Origin: Puniceicoccales bacterium
GTDB lineage: Bacteria; Verrucomicrobiota; Verrucomicrobiia; Opitutales; UBA953
Assembly: GCA_031256995.1 (NCBI GenBank)
Contig: JAIRPL010000014.1
Span: 1 to 35,647, forward strand
Reading direction: 5' to 3'
DNA length: 35,647 nucleotides
Shown here: positions 1 through 9,236 of the stretch, in pieces
Position numbering within the stretch: position 1 is the stretch's first letter
Layout: every line of letters starts with the position of its first letter
Made by a program: the position numbers and the translations under genes
Notes under the pieces: model-generated
Database searches by the model: none
Told to the model about the DNA's origin: nothing
The model's input: the letters and a program-made list of their open reading frames with translations, nothing else

Positions 1-451
1 GGTTGTCTGCGGCTGCTTCGCCGCTTTCTCTGGTTTTTTCGGGATTTTGGTTCATCGGGAGTTGTTTCCCCCTCACTCTCATGGCCTTAAAAATCTGCGC
101 AAGATTCCGGACGTTATCCGCCACAGGCAGCGCAACCGCGCGAGATCCCGCAATTGATGGAAATGCGCGGATCTTTTCCGGAATTCCGCGCTGAATTGCT
201 CCAAAATTTCACCGGAAATCGCCGCCGTCGGGAAATCCGCTGTCGGGAATCTTTGCTGTCGGGAAATCCGCAGCTGGGAAATCTGTGGCGTCAACTGCCA
301 CCCGGCATGCGGCGCCCCAGTGGGCGTCCTATGGCGCGTTGGCGTTCACTGGCAGGAACGGAAACCCTTCCGCCCACGGCGGTTTCGGCGAAACCGCCCA
401 CCCACGGCGCGCCAAATCAAATTGAAATCAAACTGAAAATGCCCTGACCGC
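1..451. other. Non-coding stretch downstream of purF with short repeats
   Basis: I see no convincing gene here: the open frames are short and have no recognisable protein character. From about 227 to 290 there are three near-copies of TCGGGAAATC separated by short spacers (two preceded by CTGTC), so it is an imperfect tandem array. At 378-398 lies a perfect inverted repeat with 9-bp arms (GGCGGTTTC and GAAACCGCC) around a 3-nt loop. It sits about 55 nt past the purF stop and could help end that transcript, although no T-run follows on the minus strand. Confidence 0.6.
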
Positions 452-2368
452 CTAATAACTACGATCTTTCCTGTTTTCGTAGAAGTTCACAAAGGCGCGG
501 CTGAGGGTGTTGTAGCCACCGGGGGTGGGGTAGTCGCCCGTGAAATACCAGTCCCCGGCGCTGGTGGGACAGGCTTTGTGGAGATTTTCAATGCTTTGGA
601 AGATGAGGATAAGCTCCCCTTTCCACGGAGTGTCCTTGGGGCGGATAAGTTTTGTGGCGCGGGCGGAAAGTTCGTCCTCCGTGAACAGGCCGTAGAGTTT
701 TTTGACGTGATTTTCGCGAGGGATGGTGGGGTCTTCGAGCTGCTTGCAACAGAGTTTGTAGATTTCGTGGATGACGTCGGTTTGTTTCCGGGCCTTGCAA
801 AGGTCTATGGCCGCGAGGAAAATCAGGAATTTGTTCAATTCCGACATGTCGATCCCATAACAATCCGGGTAGCGGATTTGCGGGGCGGTGGAGCAAATGA
901 CGATGCGGGCCGGGTTGGGGCGGGAAAGGATGCGCACGATGGATTCACGAAGGGTGGTGCCGCGCACAATGGAGTCGTCGAGCACGACAAGATTTTCGCC
1001 GGCGTGGACGACGTCATGGGAAATGTCGTAAACGTGGGAGGCCAGTTTGAGGCGGTTTTTTTCCGCGGAGATGAAGGTGCGCAGCTTGATGTCTTTGTGG
1101 GCGATTTTTTCGCTGCGTGGCCAGGCCCGGTTTAGGAGTTTGTCGAGCAATTGGGGGGTGAGGGTGCCATTTTGCGAGGCGGCCAGAAGGGATTCGTGGA
1201 CTTGGGCGCGCCAGATGCGGTAAATTTCATGAATGAAACCGTAATAGGCGATCTCGGCGGTGTTGGGGATGTAGGAAAAAACGGATTTTTCGAGATCGTG
1301 GCCGACGGCGTCGAGGACCTTGGGAGCAAGGGCGGCGCCAAGTCTTTTGCGTTCCTGATAGATTTCCGGATCGTTGCCGCGCGAGAAATAGATGCGCTCG
1401 AAGGTGCAGTGTTTCTTGGGGGCCGGGGGCAGGATTTCCTCCTCGAGGATGCTGCCGTCGCTTTTGATGATGATGGCGTGGCCGGGGGTGAGTTCATGAA
1501 CCTCGTCGCGCGAGGCGCCGTGGATGGTCATCAGGGCGGCGCGCTCGGAGGCAACGGAGAAAATCTCGTCGTTGCGCAGGTAGAAACAGGGGCGGATGCC
1601 CTTGGGGTCGCGGAGCACAAAGCTGTCCCCGTTGCCGATGATCCCGACGAGGGTGTAGGCACCGTCCCAGTTGCGCGAGGCGGTGCGGAGGATTTTTGCG
1701 ATATCGAGGCGCTGGGAGATCTCGGCCGGGAATTCCTCGCCGGAGAGGCGCTGCTCGTCGCGGATCTGCCGGTAGAGGCTGGTGTGCTCCTCGTCGAGCC
1801 AGAAGCCGAGTTCCTCAAGGAGTGTCTGCGTGTCGGTGGAAAATATGGGATGCGCGCCCCGTTTTATGAGGCTTTCGTTCAGTTCCGGAGTGTTGGCGAT
1901 ATTGAAATTGCCGGCGAGAAGGAGGTTGCGCGTGGCCCAGATGCTTTTGCGGAAATAGGGGTGGCAGGAGCTGCCTTCCAGGCCGCCGGAAGTGCCGTAA
2001 CGAAGATGCCCGAGGAGAATTTCGCCGCCAAAATCGAAATGGTTTTTCACGGAATTGGCGCACTCATCCATGATGAGGCCGGCGGCCTTCTTTTTGTTAT
2101 AGGCCTCAAGCTGGCGGGAAAAGATGTTGGTGAGCGCCTGCGCGGACGGGTCGCGATCGCGAAACATGAAGGATTTGCCGCGCGGGGTGCCGAGTTTGAG
2201 GCAGCCGATCCCCGCGCCGTCCTGCCCCCGGTTGTGCTGTTTTTCCATCAACAGGAACAATTGGTGAAACCCGTGAAGCGGAGTCTTGTACTTCTCTTCG
2301 TAGAACGAAAGAGGCTTGAGGAGCCGGATGAAGGCGATTCCGCACTCATGCTTGATGGAGTCACTCAT
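452..2368 (-). CDS. purF: Amidophosphoribosyltransferase (long Bacteroidetes/Verrucomicrobia type)
   Basis: This is glutamine-PRPP amidotransferase, the cytoplasmic enzyme that transfers ammonia from glutamine to PRPP to give phosphoribosylamine, the first committed step of purine synthesis. The chosen ATG gives a 638-residue protein starting MSDSIKHECGIAF, so the Ntn-type catalytic cysteine is Cys9 and a short propeptide would be removed; an upstream in-frame start would add 18 low-complexity residues. The glutaminase signature NRGQDGAG is near residue 45. The PRPP-binding motif VVLDDSIVRGTT is near residue 460, in the C-terminal phosphoribosyltransferase domain. The protein is longer than the roughly 500 residues of classical PurF, as in the Bacteroidetes-like subfamily. 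It stands alone, divergent from the OPT transporter. purE lies 14 kb away, so the purine genes are scattered. Confidence 0.95.
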   Translation of the reverse strand: MSDSIKHECGIAFIRLLKPLSFYEEKYKTPLHGFHQLFLLMEKQHNRGQDGAGIGCLKLGTPRGKSFMFRDRDPSAQALTNIFSRQLEAYNKKKAAGLIMDECANSVKNHFDFGGEILLGHLRYGTSGGLEGSSCHPYFRKSIWATRNLLLAGNFNIANTPELNESLIKRGAHPIFSTDTQTLLEELGFWLDEEHTSLYRQIRDEQRLSGEEFPAEISQRLDIAKILRTASRNWDGAYTLVGIIGNGDSFVLRDPKGIRPCFYLRNDEIFSVASERAALMTIHGASRDEVHELTPGHAIIIKSDGSILEEEILPPAPKKHCTFERIYFSRGNDPEIYQERKRLGAALAPKVLDAVGHDLEKSVFSYIPNTAEIAYYGFIHEIYRIWRAQVHESLLAASQNGTLTPQLLDKLLNRAWPRSEKIAHKDIKLRTFISAEKNRLKLASHVYDISHDVVHAGENLVVLDDSIVRGTTLRESIVRILSRPNPARIVICSTAPQIRYPDCYGIDMSELNKFLIFLAAIDLCKARKQTDVIHEIYKLCCKQLEDPTIPRENHVKKLYGLFTEDELSARATKLIRPKDTPWKGELILIFQSIENLHKACPTSAGDWYFTGDYPTPGGYNTLSRAFVNFYENRKDRSY

Positions 2369-2514
2369 GAAAGACGGGAGAGGATGGGGCGCGGGCAAAG
2401 GCTTGTCAAGGGGGGCGGGCATGGGGCGCCCCGGACGAAAACCGGGATGGGATGCGCATTTTTTTGCGGCATGGAACTTGCATGGCGGTTATGGCATCTT
2501 CCGACGTAACGAAA

Positions 2515-4548
2515 ATGGCACTGCATGAATTGACCGAGGAACAGACCCGCACCTGGACACGGGCGCAAAAAGACCAGTGGTGGCTGGATAATGTGTTCCG
2601 CGGGGATCTGCCGCAGCTGACCGTACGCTCGGCCTTGACGGGTTTTTTGCTCGGGGGGGTGCTTTCGGCCACGAATCTCTACATCGGGGCCAAGACTGGG
2701 ACGACCCTGGGCGTCGGCCTGACCTCGGTCATCCTCGCCTTCGCGTTTTTCAAGCTGCTTGCGCGCGCGGGGATGGCCAGGGATTTCACGATTCTTGAGA
2801 ACAATGCCATGCAGTCCATTGCCACGGCGGCAGGCTACATGACCTCGCCGCTCATCTCGAGTCTTGCCGCCCTGATGCTCAAGACGGGGGTCGTGGTGCC
2901 ATGGTGGCAGCTGCTTTTGTGGAACTGCGTGATTTGTGTGATCGGCGTGCTGGTGGCCTTTCCGATGAAACGGCGTTTCATCAATGAGGAGCAGCTGCCA
3001 TTTCCCGAAGGGCGCGCCTGCGGCGTGGTGCTCGACACGCTGTATGAGAACGGGGAAGCCGGCGGGGAAACGGGGCCGGACTCCCCCGTCGAAGGCGGAA
3101 AATCCGCCGAAATCGCCGTCGGCGGAATGTTCAAGGCAAGGGTGCTGGGCGTGGCGGCGGCATTGGCCGCAATCTGGCAATTTCTTGTCAGCGAGGGTTG
3201 GATGCGCCTTGTGCAGGGAAAATTGCTGCGCCTCATCGGGGAAAAGGATGCCCCGTGGCACATTTCCGAAACACTCAGTGACTATTATTACCTGCTGGCC
3301 GCGAAGTATGATTGGTGGCTCCCGCGCATCCTTGGCACGGATGTGCGCAAGATGGGACTCGAGATCGGCGGCGATCTCGCGATGGTGGGGGTTGGCGGCC
3401 TGATGGGGGTTCGCACGAGCGCCGGGATGCTCGCCGGGGCGCTGATCAATTTTGGGCTGCTCGGCCCTGTCATGCTGCATTGCCAGCCGGGGCTTTTCTC
3501 GCAACCCGCCGCGATGGTCAACCGGGGGCAGTTTGTGAACCAATGGGGCCTGTGGTGGCCGATCACGGCGATGGTGGTCGGCTCGATGGTCAGTCTTTTC
3601 TCCAAGCCGCGGATGTTTGTCGGGGCTTTCAGGGCCTTTTTCCGTCCCAAGGGCACGGCGGGCGGCGCGCGCGAGGTTGATGTGTTAAGGCATATTGAGC
3701 TGCCCTTGTGGGTCTCATGGGTCGGCATCCCCATTTTCGGGGCCTGCGGCGCGTGGATGGCGCACGCATTTTTCGGCGCCAAATGGGAGCTTGTCCTCGT
3801 TTCCATCCCGCTGGCCTTCGGCCTTACGCTGATTGCCGCCAACGCGATGGGGCTGACCTCCTGGACCCCCGTCGGCGCGCTAAGCAAGATCACGCAATTT
3901 TCCATGGGGGTGCTCGACCGGACCAACGCCGCCACCAATCTCAGCACGGCGGGCATGACGGGGGAGATCGCGGGCAATGCCGCCAACCTGCTCTCCGACA
4001 TCAAGCCCGGCTACATGCTTGGCGCCAAACCGCGCCAGCAGGCGGTCGGCCATGTCATTGGCATCCTCTCCGGCGCCATCGCCTCGACGCCCATTTTTTA
4101 CCTGCTCTTCCTGCCTCCCGGCCCGGACGGACGGCGCGACGTCAACACGCTCATTTCCGACCAGTTTCCCATGCCTGGCGCCGTGCAGTGGAAGGGCGTG
4201 GCCGACTTCATTGAGAAAGGCTTTGGCAGTCTTCCGCCCTCCGTCCTTGTTGCGATGGGGGTGGCGGGCGCGCTGGCGTTTGTGTTTGAGATTTTGCGGA
4301 TCCGCACGCGCGGGCGTTTTCCGCTTTCGGGGGTCACGCTCGGCCTTGGCGCCGTCCTGCCCCCCTCCGCCTGTTTGTGCATGTTTGCTGGCGCGCTCTT
4401 TTTCTTCATGATGGGCAGGCACAACCCCGTTCCCGGCACACGCGGCAACCAGCTGTGGCGCGGCTGCCTTGAGCCGATCTGCGCGGGTCTCATCACAGGC
4501 GCCGCCCTCACCGGCATTGGGGATGCCATCTGCCGGGTCGCATTGTGA
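2515..4548 (+). CDS. OPT family oligopeptide transporter
   Basis: This polytopic inner-membrane protein of about 677 residues belongs to the oligopeptide transporter (OPT) superfamily, whose members import peptides or metal-chelate complexes, probably with protons. Recognisable family segments are the N-terminal QLTVRSALTGF with the first membrane helix, YIGAKTG, and the conserved ENNAMQSIATAAGYM at roughly residue 95, followed by many hydrophobic helices to the C terminus. The cytoplasmic loop around residues 180-205 is charged and variable. The start is uncertain: in-frame ATG codons at 2482 and 2494 would add 11 or 7 residues, and none of the three has a clear Shine-Dalgarno sequence. I chose MALHELTEEQ because homologous-looking sequence begins there. 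The substrate cannot be told from sequence. It is divergent from purF and followed by a terminator-like hairpin. Confidence 0.9.
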   Translation: MALHELTEEQTRTWTRAQKDQWWLDNVFRGDLPQLTVRSALTGFLLGGVLSATNLYIGAKTGTTLGVGLTSVILAFAFFKLLARAGMARDFTILENNAMQSIATAAGYMTSPLISSLAALMLKTGVVVPWWQLLLWNCVICVIGVLVAFPMKRRFINEEQLPFPEGRACGVVLDTLYENGEAGGETGPDSPVEGGKSAEIAVGGMFKARVLGVAAALAAIWQFLVSEGWMRLVQGKLLRLIGEKDAPWHISETLSDYYYLLAAKYDWWLPRILGTDVRKMGLEIGGDLAMVGVGGLMGVRTSAGMLAGALINFGLLGPVMLHCQPGLFSQPAAMVNRGQFVNQWGLWWPITAMVVGSMVSLFSKPRMFVGAFRAFFRPKGTAGGAREVDVLRHIELPLWVSWVGIPIFGACGAWMAHAFFGAKWELVLVSIPLAFGLTLIAANAMGLTSWTPVGALSKITQFSMGVLDRTNAATNLSTAGMTGEIAGNAANLLSDIKPGYMLGAKPRQQAVGHVIGILSGAIASTPIFYLLFLPPGPDGRRDVNTLISDQFPMPGAVQWKGVADFIEKGFGSLPPSVLVAMGVAGALAFVFEILRIRTRGRFPLSGVTLGLGAVLPPSACLCMFAGALFFFMMGRHNPVPGTRGNQLWRGCLEPICAGLITGAALTGIGDAICRVAL

Positions 4549-4560
4549 TCCCACCACGGT

Positions 4561-4605
4561 GGCCGGCCGTGCCCGGACAGGCGCCGCCGGCCGTGCCTCT
4601 TTTTT
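4561..4605 (+). terminator. Possible terminator after the OPT transporter
   Basis: GGCCGGC (4561-4567) can pair with GCCGGCC (4586-4592), and a run of six T follows at 4600-4605. The loop is long (18 nt), though it can form an inner GCC/GGC stem. It starts 12 nt after the transporter stop codon. A T-run seven nt past the stem is not ideal, so this is moderately supported. Confidence 0.45.
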
Positions 4606-4644
4606 CGCGCCGGCATGAAAATCGAGGCGCCTGTGAGGGATTAA

Positions 4645-5148
<504 letters not shown>

Positions 5149-5488
5149 TTTTCCCGCGCATTCCAATGCGCGCGCAGGAAAAAACGTGGCGCCGGTTTCC
5201 AAGCCTCCCAAGAAGAGGAAGGGCAGGCGGAAAATGCCTGCGAAATGAGGGTAAATTTGGAAAACCCGCGCCACGTCTCCCCGTTCTCCCCTTATTTTTG
5301 GACATGGGGAAGGGAGGATCGGATGGACGCCGCGTTTTTTGAAACCGCGTCCGCCAAAAAATTGAAATTGAAGGCATGAACGCCGAGGCGGGCGTCAAAC
5401 CGGCCCCAACCCACGACCTCCGCCGGCGCCCCATCACGCACAAGCCGCGTTCCCCAAACGGATTTTCCAAGGACGAAAGCGCCCTCCT
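5149..5488. other. Convergent intergenic region between glnB and scpA
   Basis: No gene is supported here. The only structure I see is a perfect short inverted repeat at 5155-5172 (CGCGCATT and AATGCGCG with a 2-nt centre, in practice a 6-7 bp stem), a few bases past the glnB stop. It has no following T-run on the plus strand, so it is at most a weak transcript end. The rest is GC-rich and featureless. Confidence 0.5.
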
Positions 5489-6739
5489 TTACTCCGTTTC
5501 CGCATTCGTGCCGTCGGACTCACCCGGTTCATTCACGCCGGAATCCGCGTCGAAATCCGCTGGCGGCCCTTCCCTTCCGGGTTCAAGGCCTTCCAAGTCC
5601 GCGCCGTCGTCCTCGAATTCCTCCGCGTCGAGTTCCCCGTCCTCGCCATCGGATCCGGGTTCGGCCTCTGATTCAGCGCTGGCTTCGCCTTGGGATGCCG
5701 CAAGGGCGGCCTCCGCGCGGTTGTAGTTGACAAGGAAGCGCTCGCGCCCCGGGAAAAGCGTCTGGACGGCGGCTTCCGGCGGAATTGGCGGCGGGTCGGC
5801 ATCGCAGTAAATTTCGTCAAACAGCTCGCCCTGGGTCAGATAAAGCTTTCCGAGGCGGGCAAGTTCGAGACAGGCGAGGAAGGTGGAAACGAGGATGGCA
5901 ACGGTCGGCTTCCCAGGGATGAGGGAGGAAAAGGCAAAACGGCTTTCGCGCCCAAGACGTCCGAGAATGTCCTCCATGCGCGAAGTGATGGTGGTGGTCT
6001 CGTTTTTGATTTCGCCAGGGGAAAGCCGGTCCGCAAGGCGTTCAAGGATGCGGTTGAAGGTGTTCCAAAGTTCGATGCGATCCCCCGGCGCAAGGGGGCG
6101 CGAGGCGGCGGGATCGTCGGGAGTCTCGCCGACGAGGCGCGGAAGGTAGGCCTGCCGGTCGGCGATAAGCCCGGCCAGGTGGTCGGCGCATTCCTTGATT
6201 TTCTTGTACTGAATGAGTTGGGAGACGAGTTCCCAGCGCGGGTCAAGCTCGCGCCCGGCTTGGGTCTCCTCGTCGGCATCCCCACCGTCATCCGTGACCT
6301 TGTCTGGTGGAAGCAGCATGCGGCTCTTGATGTACATGAGCGTCGCGGCCATGACGAAAAATTCTCCCGCCACCTCAAGATTGTCGCGCTCGGTGGTGCG
6401 CAAAATCTCAAGGTATTGGCGGGTGACGGTCTCGATGGGAATGTCGTAAATGTCTATCTCATTTTTACGGATGAGATAAAGAAGGAGGTCAAGGGGCCCT
6501 TCAAATGCGGGAAGGCGGATCGGGTGATCGGGAGGCGCCAAAAGGCCGTCGGCGTGCGCCACGGCGGCCGGCGTGGCAGCCACGGGCAGGACGCTCCCGG
6601 AATCAAGGGGGGCGCCCCCTCCGGCGGATGGGCCAGGCACGAAAGGGGAGGCGGCCGCGGCCGGCACAGAAGCCTCCTCTGGTGTGCCGGGCGTGCGGGC
6701 GGCGTCCTCAACCGGGTTCTCCGATGTTTCGGCAAACAT
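5489..6739 (-). CDS. scpA: Segregation and condensation protein A (kleisin) with long acidic tail
   Basis: ScpA is the kleisin subunit that bridges the SMC heads, with ScpB, in the bacterial condensin complex. The core is unmistakable: FEGPLDLLLYLIRKNEIDIYDIPI followed by a helical region with ATLMYIKSRMLLPP, and a C-terminal winged-helix-like part ending in GELFDEIYCD. The protein is about 416 residues, much longer than the usual 230-270. The extra length is an Ala/Pro-rich N-terminal region of about 65 residues and a C-terminal tail of about 75 residues dominated by Glu, Asp, Gly and Ser. The ATG used here (MFAETSEN) is preferred to an in-frame TTG 10 codons upstream. scpB is not in the window. 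clpX lies just upstream on the same strand, so the two may be co-transcribed. Confidence 0.93.
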   Translation of the reverse strand: MFAETSENPVEDAARTPGTPEEASVPAAAASPFVPGPSAGGGAPLDSGSVLPVAATPAAVAHADGLLAPPDHPIRLPAFEGPLDLLLYLIRKNEIDIYDIPIETVTRQYLEILRTTERDNLEVAGEFFVMAATLMYIKSRMLLPPDKVTDDGGDADEETQAGRELDPRWELVSQLIQYKKIKECADHLAGLIADRQAYLPRLVGETPDDPAASRPLAPGDRIELWNTFNRILERLADRLSPGEIKNETTTITSRMEDILGRLGRESRFAFSSLIPGKPTVAILVSTFLACLELARLGKLYLTQGELFDEIYCDADPPPIPPEAAVQTLFPGRERFLVNYNRAEAALAASQGEASAESEAEPGSDGEDGELDAEEFEDDGADLEGLEPGREGPPADFDADSGVNEPGESDGTNAETE

Positions 6740-6786
6740 GATCTGGCTTGGTGTGCGGGCGTGGCGCAAAAAGCGGCATGGAGGGC

Positions 6787-8199
6787 TTAGGAGCGGATAA
6801 GGGCTTCCTGCCGCCCGTTGACAACATCGTCGGTGACGATGACCTCTTTCGCGTCCTTGAGGTCGGGAAGTCGATACATGGTGTCGAGCATGAGGCGTTC
6901 AATGATGCTGCGCAGGCCTCGCGCGCCGGTTTTCAGGCCAATGGCTTTTTGGGCGATCGCGGCAAGGGCCTCCGGGGTAAAGGTAAGCCGCACACCTTCC
7001 ATCGCGAAAAGTTTGCGAAATTGGCGGACAAGAGCATTTTTTGGTTCGACAAGCACGCGCTCCAAGTCGCCCTGCTTGAGTTCGCTCAGCGCGGATGCGA
7101 CAGGGAGGCGCCCCACGAACTCGGGAATAAGCCCGAAATTAAAAAGATCCTCGGGTTGCAGGTGCGCCATGATTTGCTCGGCGGAGAGAGGCTCGCCGCC
7201 AGGTTCCCGGGCTGCCACGTCAAAACCGAGGAATTTTCTTCCAATCCGCCGCCCAATGATCTCGTCGAGACCGACAAAGGCGCCGCCGCAAATAAAGAGG
7301 ATATTCTCGGTGTTCACCTGCACGTACTGCTGTTCCGGGTGCTTCCGACCACCCTGCGGGGGGACGTTGCAAATGCAGCCCTCGATGATTTTTAACAACG
7401 CGTGCTGGACCCCCTGGCCGAGATTGCGCGACACGTGGGGTGAGTCCCCCTTGAGGGCCAGCTTGTCGATTTCATCAATGTAGATGATTCCGGTCTCGGC
7501 GCGCTTGGGGTCAAAATTCGCCGCCGCGAGCAGGCGCTGGACAATGCTTTCGACATCCTCGCCCACGTAGCCTGCCTCGGTGACGGTGGTGGCGTCGGCG
7601 ATAGCAAAAGGCACATCCAAGGTACGGGCAAGGGTGCGGGCGAGCAGTGTCTTGCCGCTGCCGGTCGGGCCAAGCAAAAGAATGTTGGATTTCTCGACAT
7701 CGACGCCATCCAACCCCTCGCCGAGGTCCCCGGAGAGCGTCTGCCCGTGAAAACGAGAGTTGAGCCTCTTGTAATGATTGTAAACGGCGACAGAAAGCAC
7801 CTTCTTGGCCTGCTCCTGGCCAATGACGAAATCGTCAAGCACAGATTGGATCCTTGAGGGCGGAACAAGCTTCACGGGAACAGCATGCGCCCCCTCGGAT
7901 TTGCTTTTCTCCACAATGCCAATGCCCTCCCTCCCGGCCGCGACACCGGCCGGCTGACGCTTCCCGGACTGCGGGTTGGGCTGCCCGCCGGACTGGGCAT
8001 CGGAGTGAGCCGATGCCGGGGATCCGGAGTTGGCATCCGCCGCGGCGTTTATCATCCCAACGCAGGCGGCGACACATTCATCACATATGTTGACACCGTC
8101 CGGCCCCGCGATGAGGTGATTGACAAGTGTGTTGGGGCGCCGGCAAAAATTGCAAACCAAGGGCGCGGTTGAATCGTTCGTTTTGCTGCTTGAAGACAT
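6787..8199 (-). CDS. clpX: ATP-dependent Clp protease ATP-binding subunit ClpX
   Basis: ClpX is the hexameric AAA+ unfoldase that feeds substrates to the ClpP peptidase. The roughly 470-residue protein has the N-terminal zinc-binding domain with Cys16, Cys19, Cys39 and Cys42, then a Gly/Ser/Gln-rich linker of about 60 residues that is longer than in E. coli. The AAA+ module follows with Walker A GPTGSGKT, pore loop GYVGED and Walker B IIYIDEIDK. The ClpP-docking loop region contains RKFLGF, an LGF in place of the usual IGF. The C-terminal small domain is complete. The start MSSSSKTND has no good Shine-Dalgarno sequence; a TTG 25 codons upstream is the only in-frame extension. clpP and tig, common neighbours elsewhere, are absent. 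scpA lies 47 nt downstream. Confidence 0.96.
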   Translation of the reverse strand: MSSSSKTNDSTAPLVCNFCRRPNTLVNHLIAGPDGVNICDECVAACVGMINAAADANSGSPASAHSDAQSGGQPNPQSGKRQPAGVAAGREGIGIVEKSKSEGAHAVPVKLVPPSRIQSVLDDFVIGQEQAKKVLSVAVYNHYKRLNSRFHGQTLSGDLGEGLDGVDVEKSNILLLGPTGSGKTLLARTLARTLDVPFAIADATTVTEAGYVGEDVESIVQRLLAAANFDPKRAETGIIYIDEIDKLALKGDSPHVSRNLGQGVQHALLKIIEGCICNVPPQGGRKHPEQQYVQVNTENILFICGGAFVGLDEIIGRRIGRKFLGFDVAAREPGGEPLSAEQIMAHLQPEDLFNFGLIPEFVGRLPVASALSELKQGDLERVLVEPKNALVRQFRKLFAMEGVRLTFTPEALAAIAQKAIGLKTGARGLRSIIERLMLDTMYRLPDLKDAKEVIVTDDVVNGRQEALIRS

Positions 8200-8263
8200 G
8201 GATTTTCGTGCAAAGGAAAAACTTTCCGCGCGCGAAAAAGGTCGCGACACGCCGGAAATGGTT

Positions 8264-8344
8264 TCACGGCCCAATCCCGCCGCTTTTTTGCCTTTTTTGC
8301 AATGGCGAAAATGTCACAGGCAACCCCTTTCGCCATCTTGACAT
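8264..8344 (-). CDS. Candidate 26-residue leader ORF upstream of clpX
   Basis: On the minus strand a strong Shine-Dalgarno sequence AAGGAGG (8360-8354) is followed after 9 nt by an ATG (8344-8342) opening a 26-codon frame that stops at 8264, 64 nt before the clpX start. The peptide would be short and basic (begins MSRWRKGLP), with no family I recognise. The ribosome-binding site is better than that of any annotated gene nearby, which is why I list it. It could be a translated leader affecting clpX expression, or chance. A second ATG in another frame (8336) opens a longer frame overlapping clpX but is 17 nt from the AGGAGG. Confidence 0.3.
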   Translation of the reverse strand: MSRWRKGLPVTFSPLQKRQKSGGIGP

Positions 8345-8347
8345 TTT
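8302..8347. promoter_or_regulatory. Overlapping inverted repeats between clpX and the thioredoxin-fold gene
   Basis: Two perfect 9-bp inverted repeats are interleaved. ATGGCGAAA (8302-8310) pairs with TTTCGCCAT (8328-8336), and AAAATGTCA (8308-8316) pairs with TGACATTTT (8339-8347). They share three bases, and because the second left arm lies inside the loop of the first, the two could act as mutually exclusive hairpins or, slightly trimmed, as an H-type pseudoknot. The region lies in the leader of the rightward gene and overlaps the leader ORF of clpX. It could equally be a pair of protein-binding palindromes. Confidence 0.4.
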
Positions 8348-8376
8348 GAAAAACCTCCTTACGCCCTGCCCTGATC

Positions 8377-8946
8377 ATGAAACTCCTCATCCTTTCATTC
8401 CTTGTTCTCGCCACGACAGGCGCCTGCCGTCCCCCATCCGCAACCGTCACTGAAAAGGGGGAAATTCTAAAGATCGTGAAAGAGCGGGTCGTGAAACTCG
8501 CCCAACCGGCTTCCGACGCCCAGGACGCAAAACCGTCCAAGAACAACAGCCCCCTCAAGAGTGCCTCCGACGAGGTTGCCGCGCTGGAATCAAAAAAATA
8601 CCTCTTTCTTTACTTTTCCGCCCATTGGTGCCCACCGTGCCGTCAATTCACGCCAAAACTCGTGGATTTTTACAATAAAAACGCTAAAAATGGCGATTTT
8701 GATCTCATCTTTGTTTCTGCCGACAGGAGTATTGAGGAAATGGCCGATTACATGTCCTCAACAAAAATGCCATGGTTTGCCATCCCCCCAAAAAGCGACA
8801 TCGTGAAAGCCTTGGGAGAAAAGTTCAAAGTCGAATACATTCCCCATCTGGTGCTTCTCGGAAAAGATGGGGAAGTACTCGCCAAGGGGAAAGACGAGGC
8901 ACTTCAAAAGTATTTGGAATCGCACCCCGTCAAAGAGGGGCCGTAA
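8377..8946 (+). CDS. Exported thioredoxin-fold (TlpA/nucleoredoxin-like) protein
   Basis: A 189-residue thiol-disulfide oxidoreductase-like protein. Residues 1-16 are a signal sequence (MKLLILSFLVLATTGA) followed by Cys17; TTGAC is a weak lipobox, so it is either a lipoprotein or a Sec-exported periplasmic protein. A linker of about 55 residues leads to the thioredoxin domain, with active site WCPPC at residues 84-88 in the context YFSAHWCPPCRQFTPKL. This context is typical of nucleoredoxin/tryparedoxin-like proteins. The cis-proline equivalent is Pro156 (EYIPHLVLL). Probable roles are disulfide reduction or cytochrome/peroxide metabolism in the envelope; no partner gene is nearby. Codon use is more A-rich than that of its neighbours. 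It diverges from clpX across a structured 177-bp region. Confidence 0.85.
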   Translation: MKLLILSFLVLATTGACRPPSATVTEKGEILKIVKERVVKLAQPASDAQDAKPSKNNSPLKSASDEVAALESKKYLFLYFSAHWCPPCRQFTPKLVDFYNKNAKNGDFDLIFVSADRSIEEMADYMSSTKMPWFAIPPKSDIVKALGEKFKVEYIPHLVLLGKDGEVLAKGKDEALQKYLESHPVKEGP

Positions 8947-9104
8947 TGTGCGCCCTTGGGGCATGGGTTTCTCGCAATCGTTCCATGCGGCGTCGCGTTG
9001 GGCGCCGCCCCCCTCTCCCCCAAAAATAAGCGTCGAGAAAAAACAGGTCCTCCACATTTCGTTGGCCCGCTTCAACTTGCCCGAACGGGGTGGTCGTTTC
9101 CGAG

Positions 9105-9149
9105 CATCCCATGTCCAGGCATCCCATGTCCAGACATCCCACGCCCAAA
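9105..9149. repeat. 15-bp tandem repeat, three units
   Basis: CATCCCATGTCCAGG (9105-9119), CATCCCATGTCCAGA (9120-9134) and the diverged CATCCCACGCCCAAA (9135-9149) lie head to tail. The unit is 15 bp, so it would preserve reading frame, but I see no credible gene around it. The whole stretch 8947-9236 otherwise appears to be non-coding. Confidence 0.8.
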
Positions 9150-9236
9150 CCAGCCACCAAGGCAGCGTTGGACCCGCCCCATTCTTTCCTTTTCATCCCC
9201 CGTGCCGGGATGAGTTTATGACTCCCGCCCGGCCGG

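Noticed and set aside
1151..2509. Long open frame on the plus strand opposite purF
   Set aside because: It is antisense to a clear purF gene, its peptide is a Gly/Ala/Glu/Asp-rich mirror with no family features, and GC-rich codon bias routinely keeps such frames open.
9105..9149. Possible CRISPR array
   Set aside because: The units are 15 bp, directly adjacent with no spacers, and only three in number; no cas gene is in the window.
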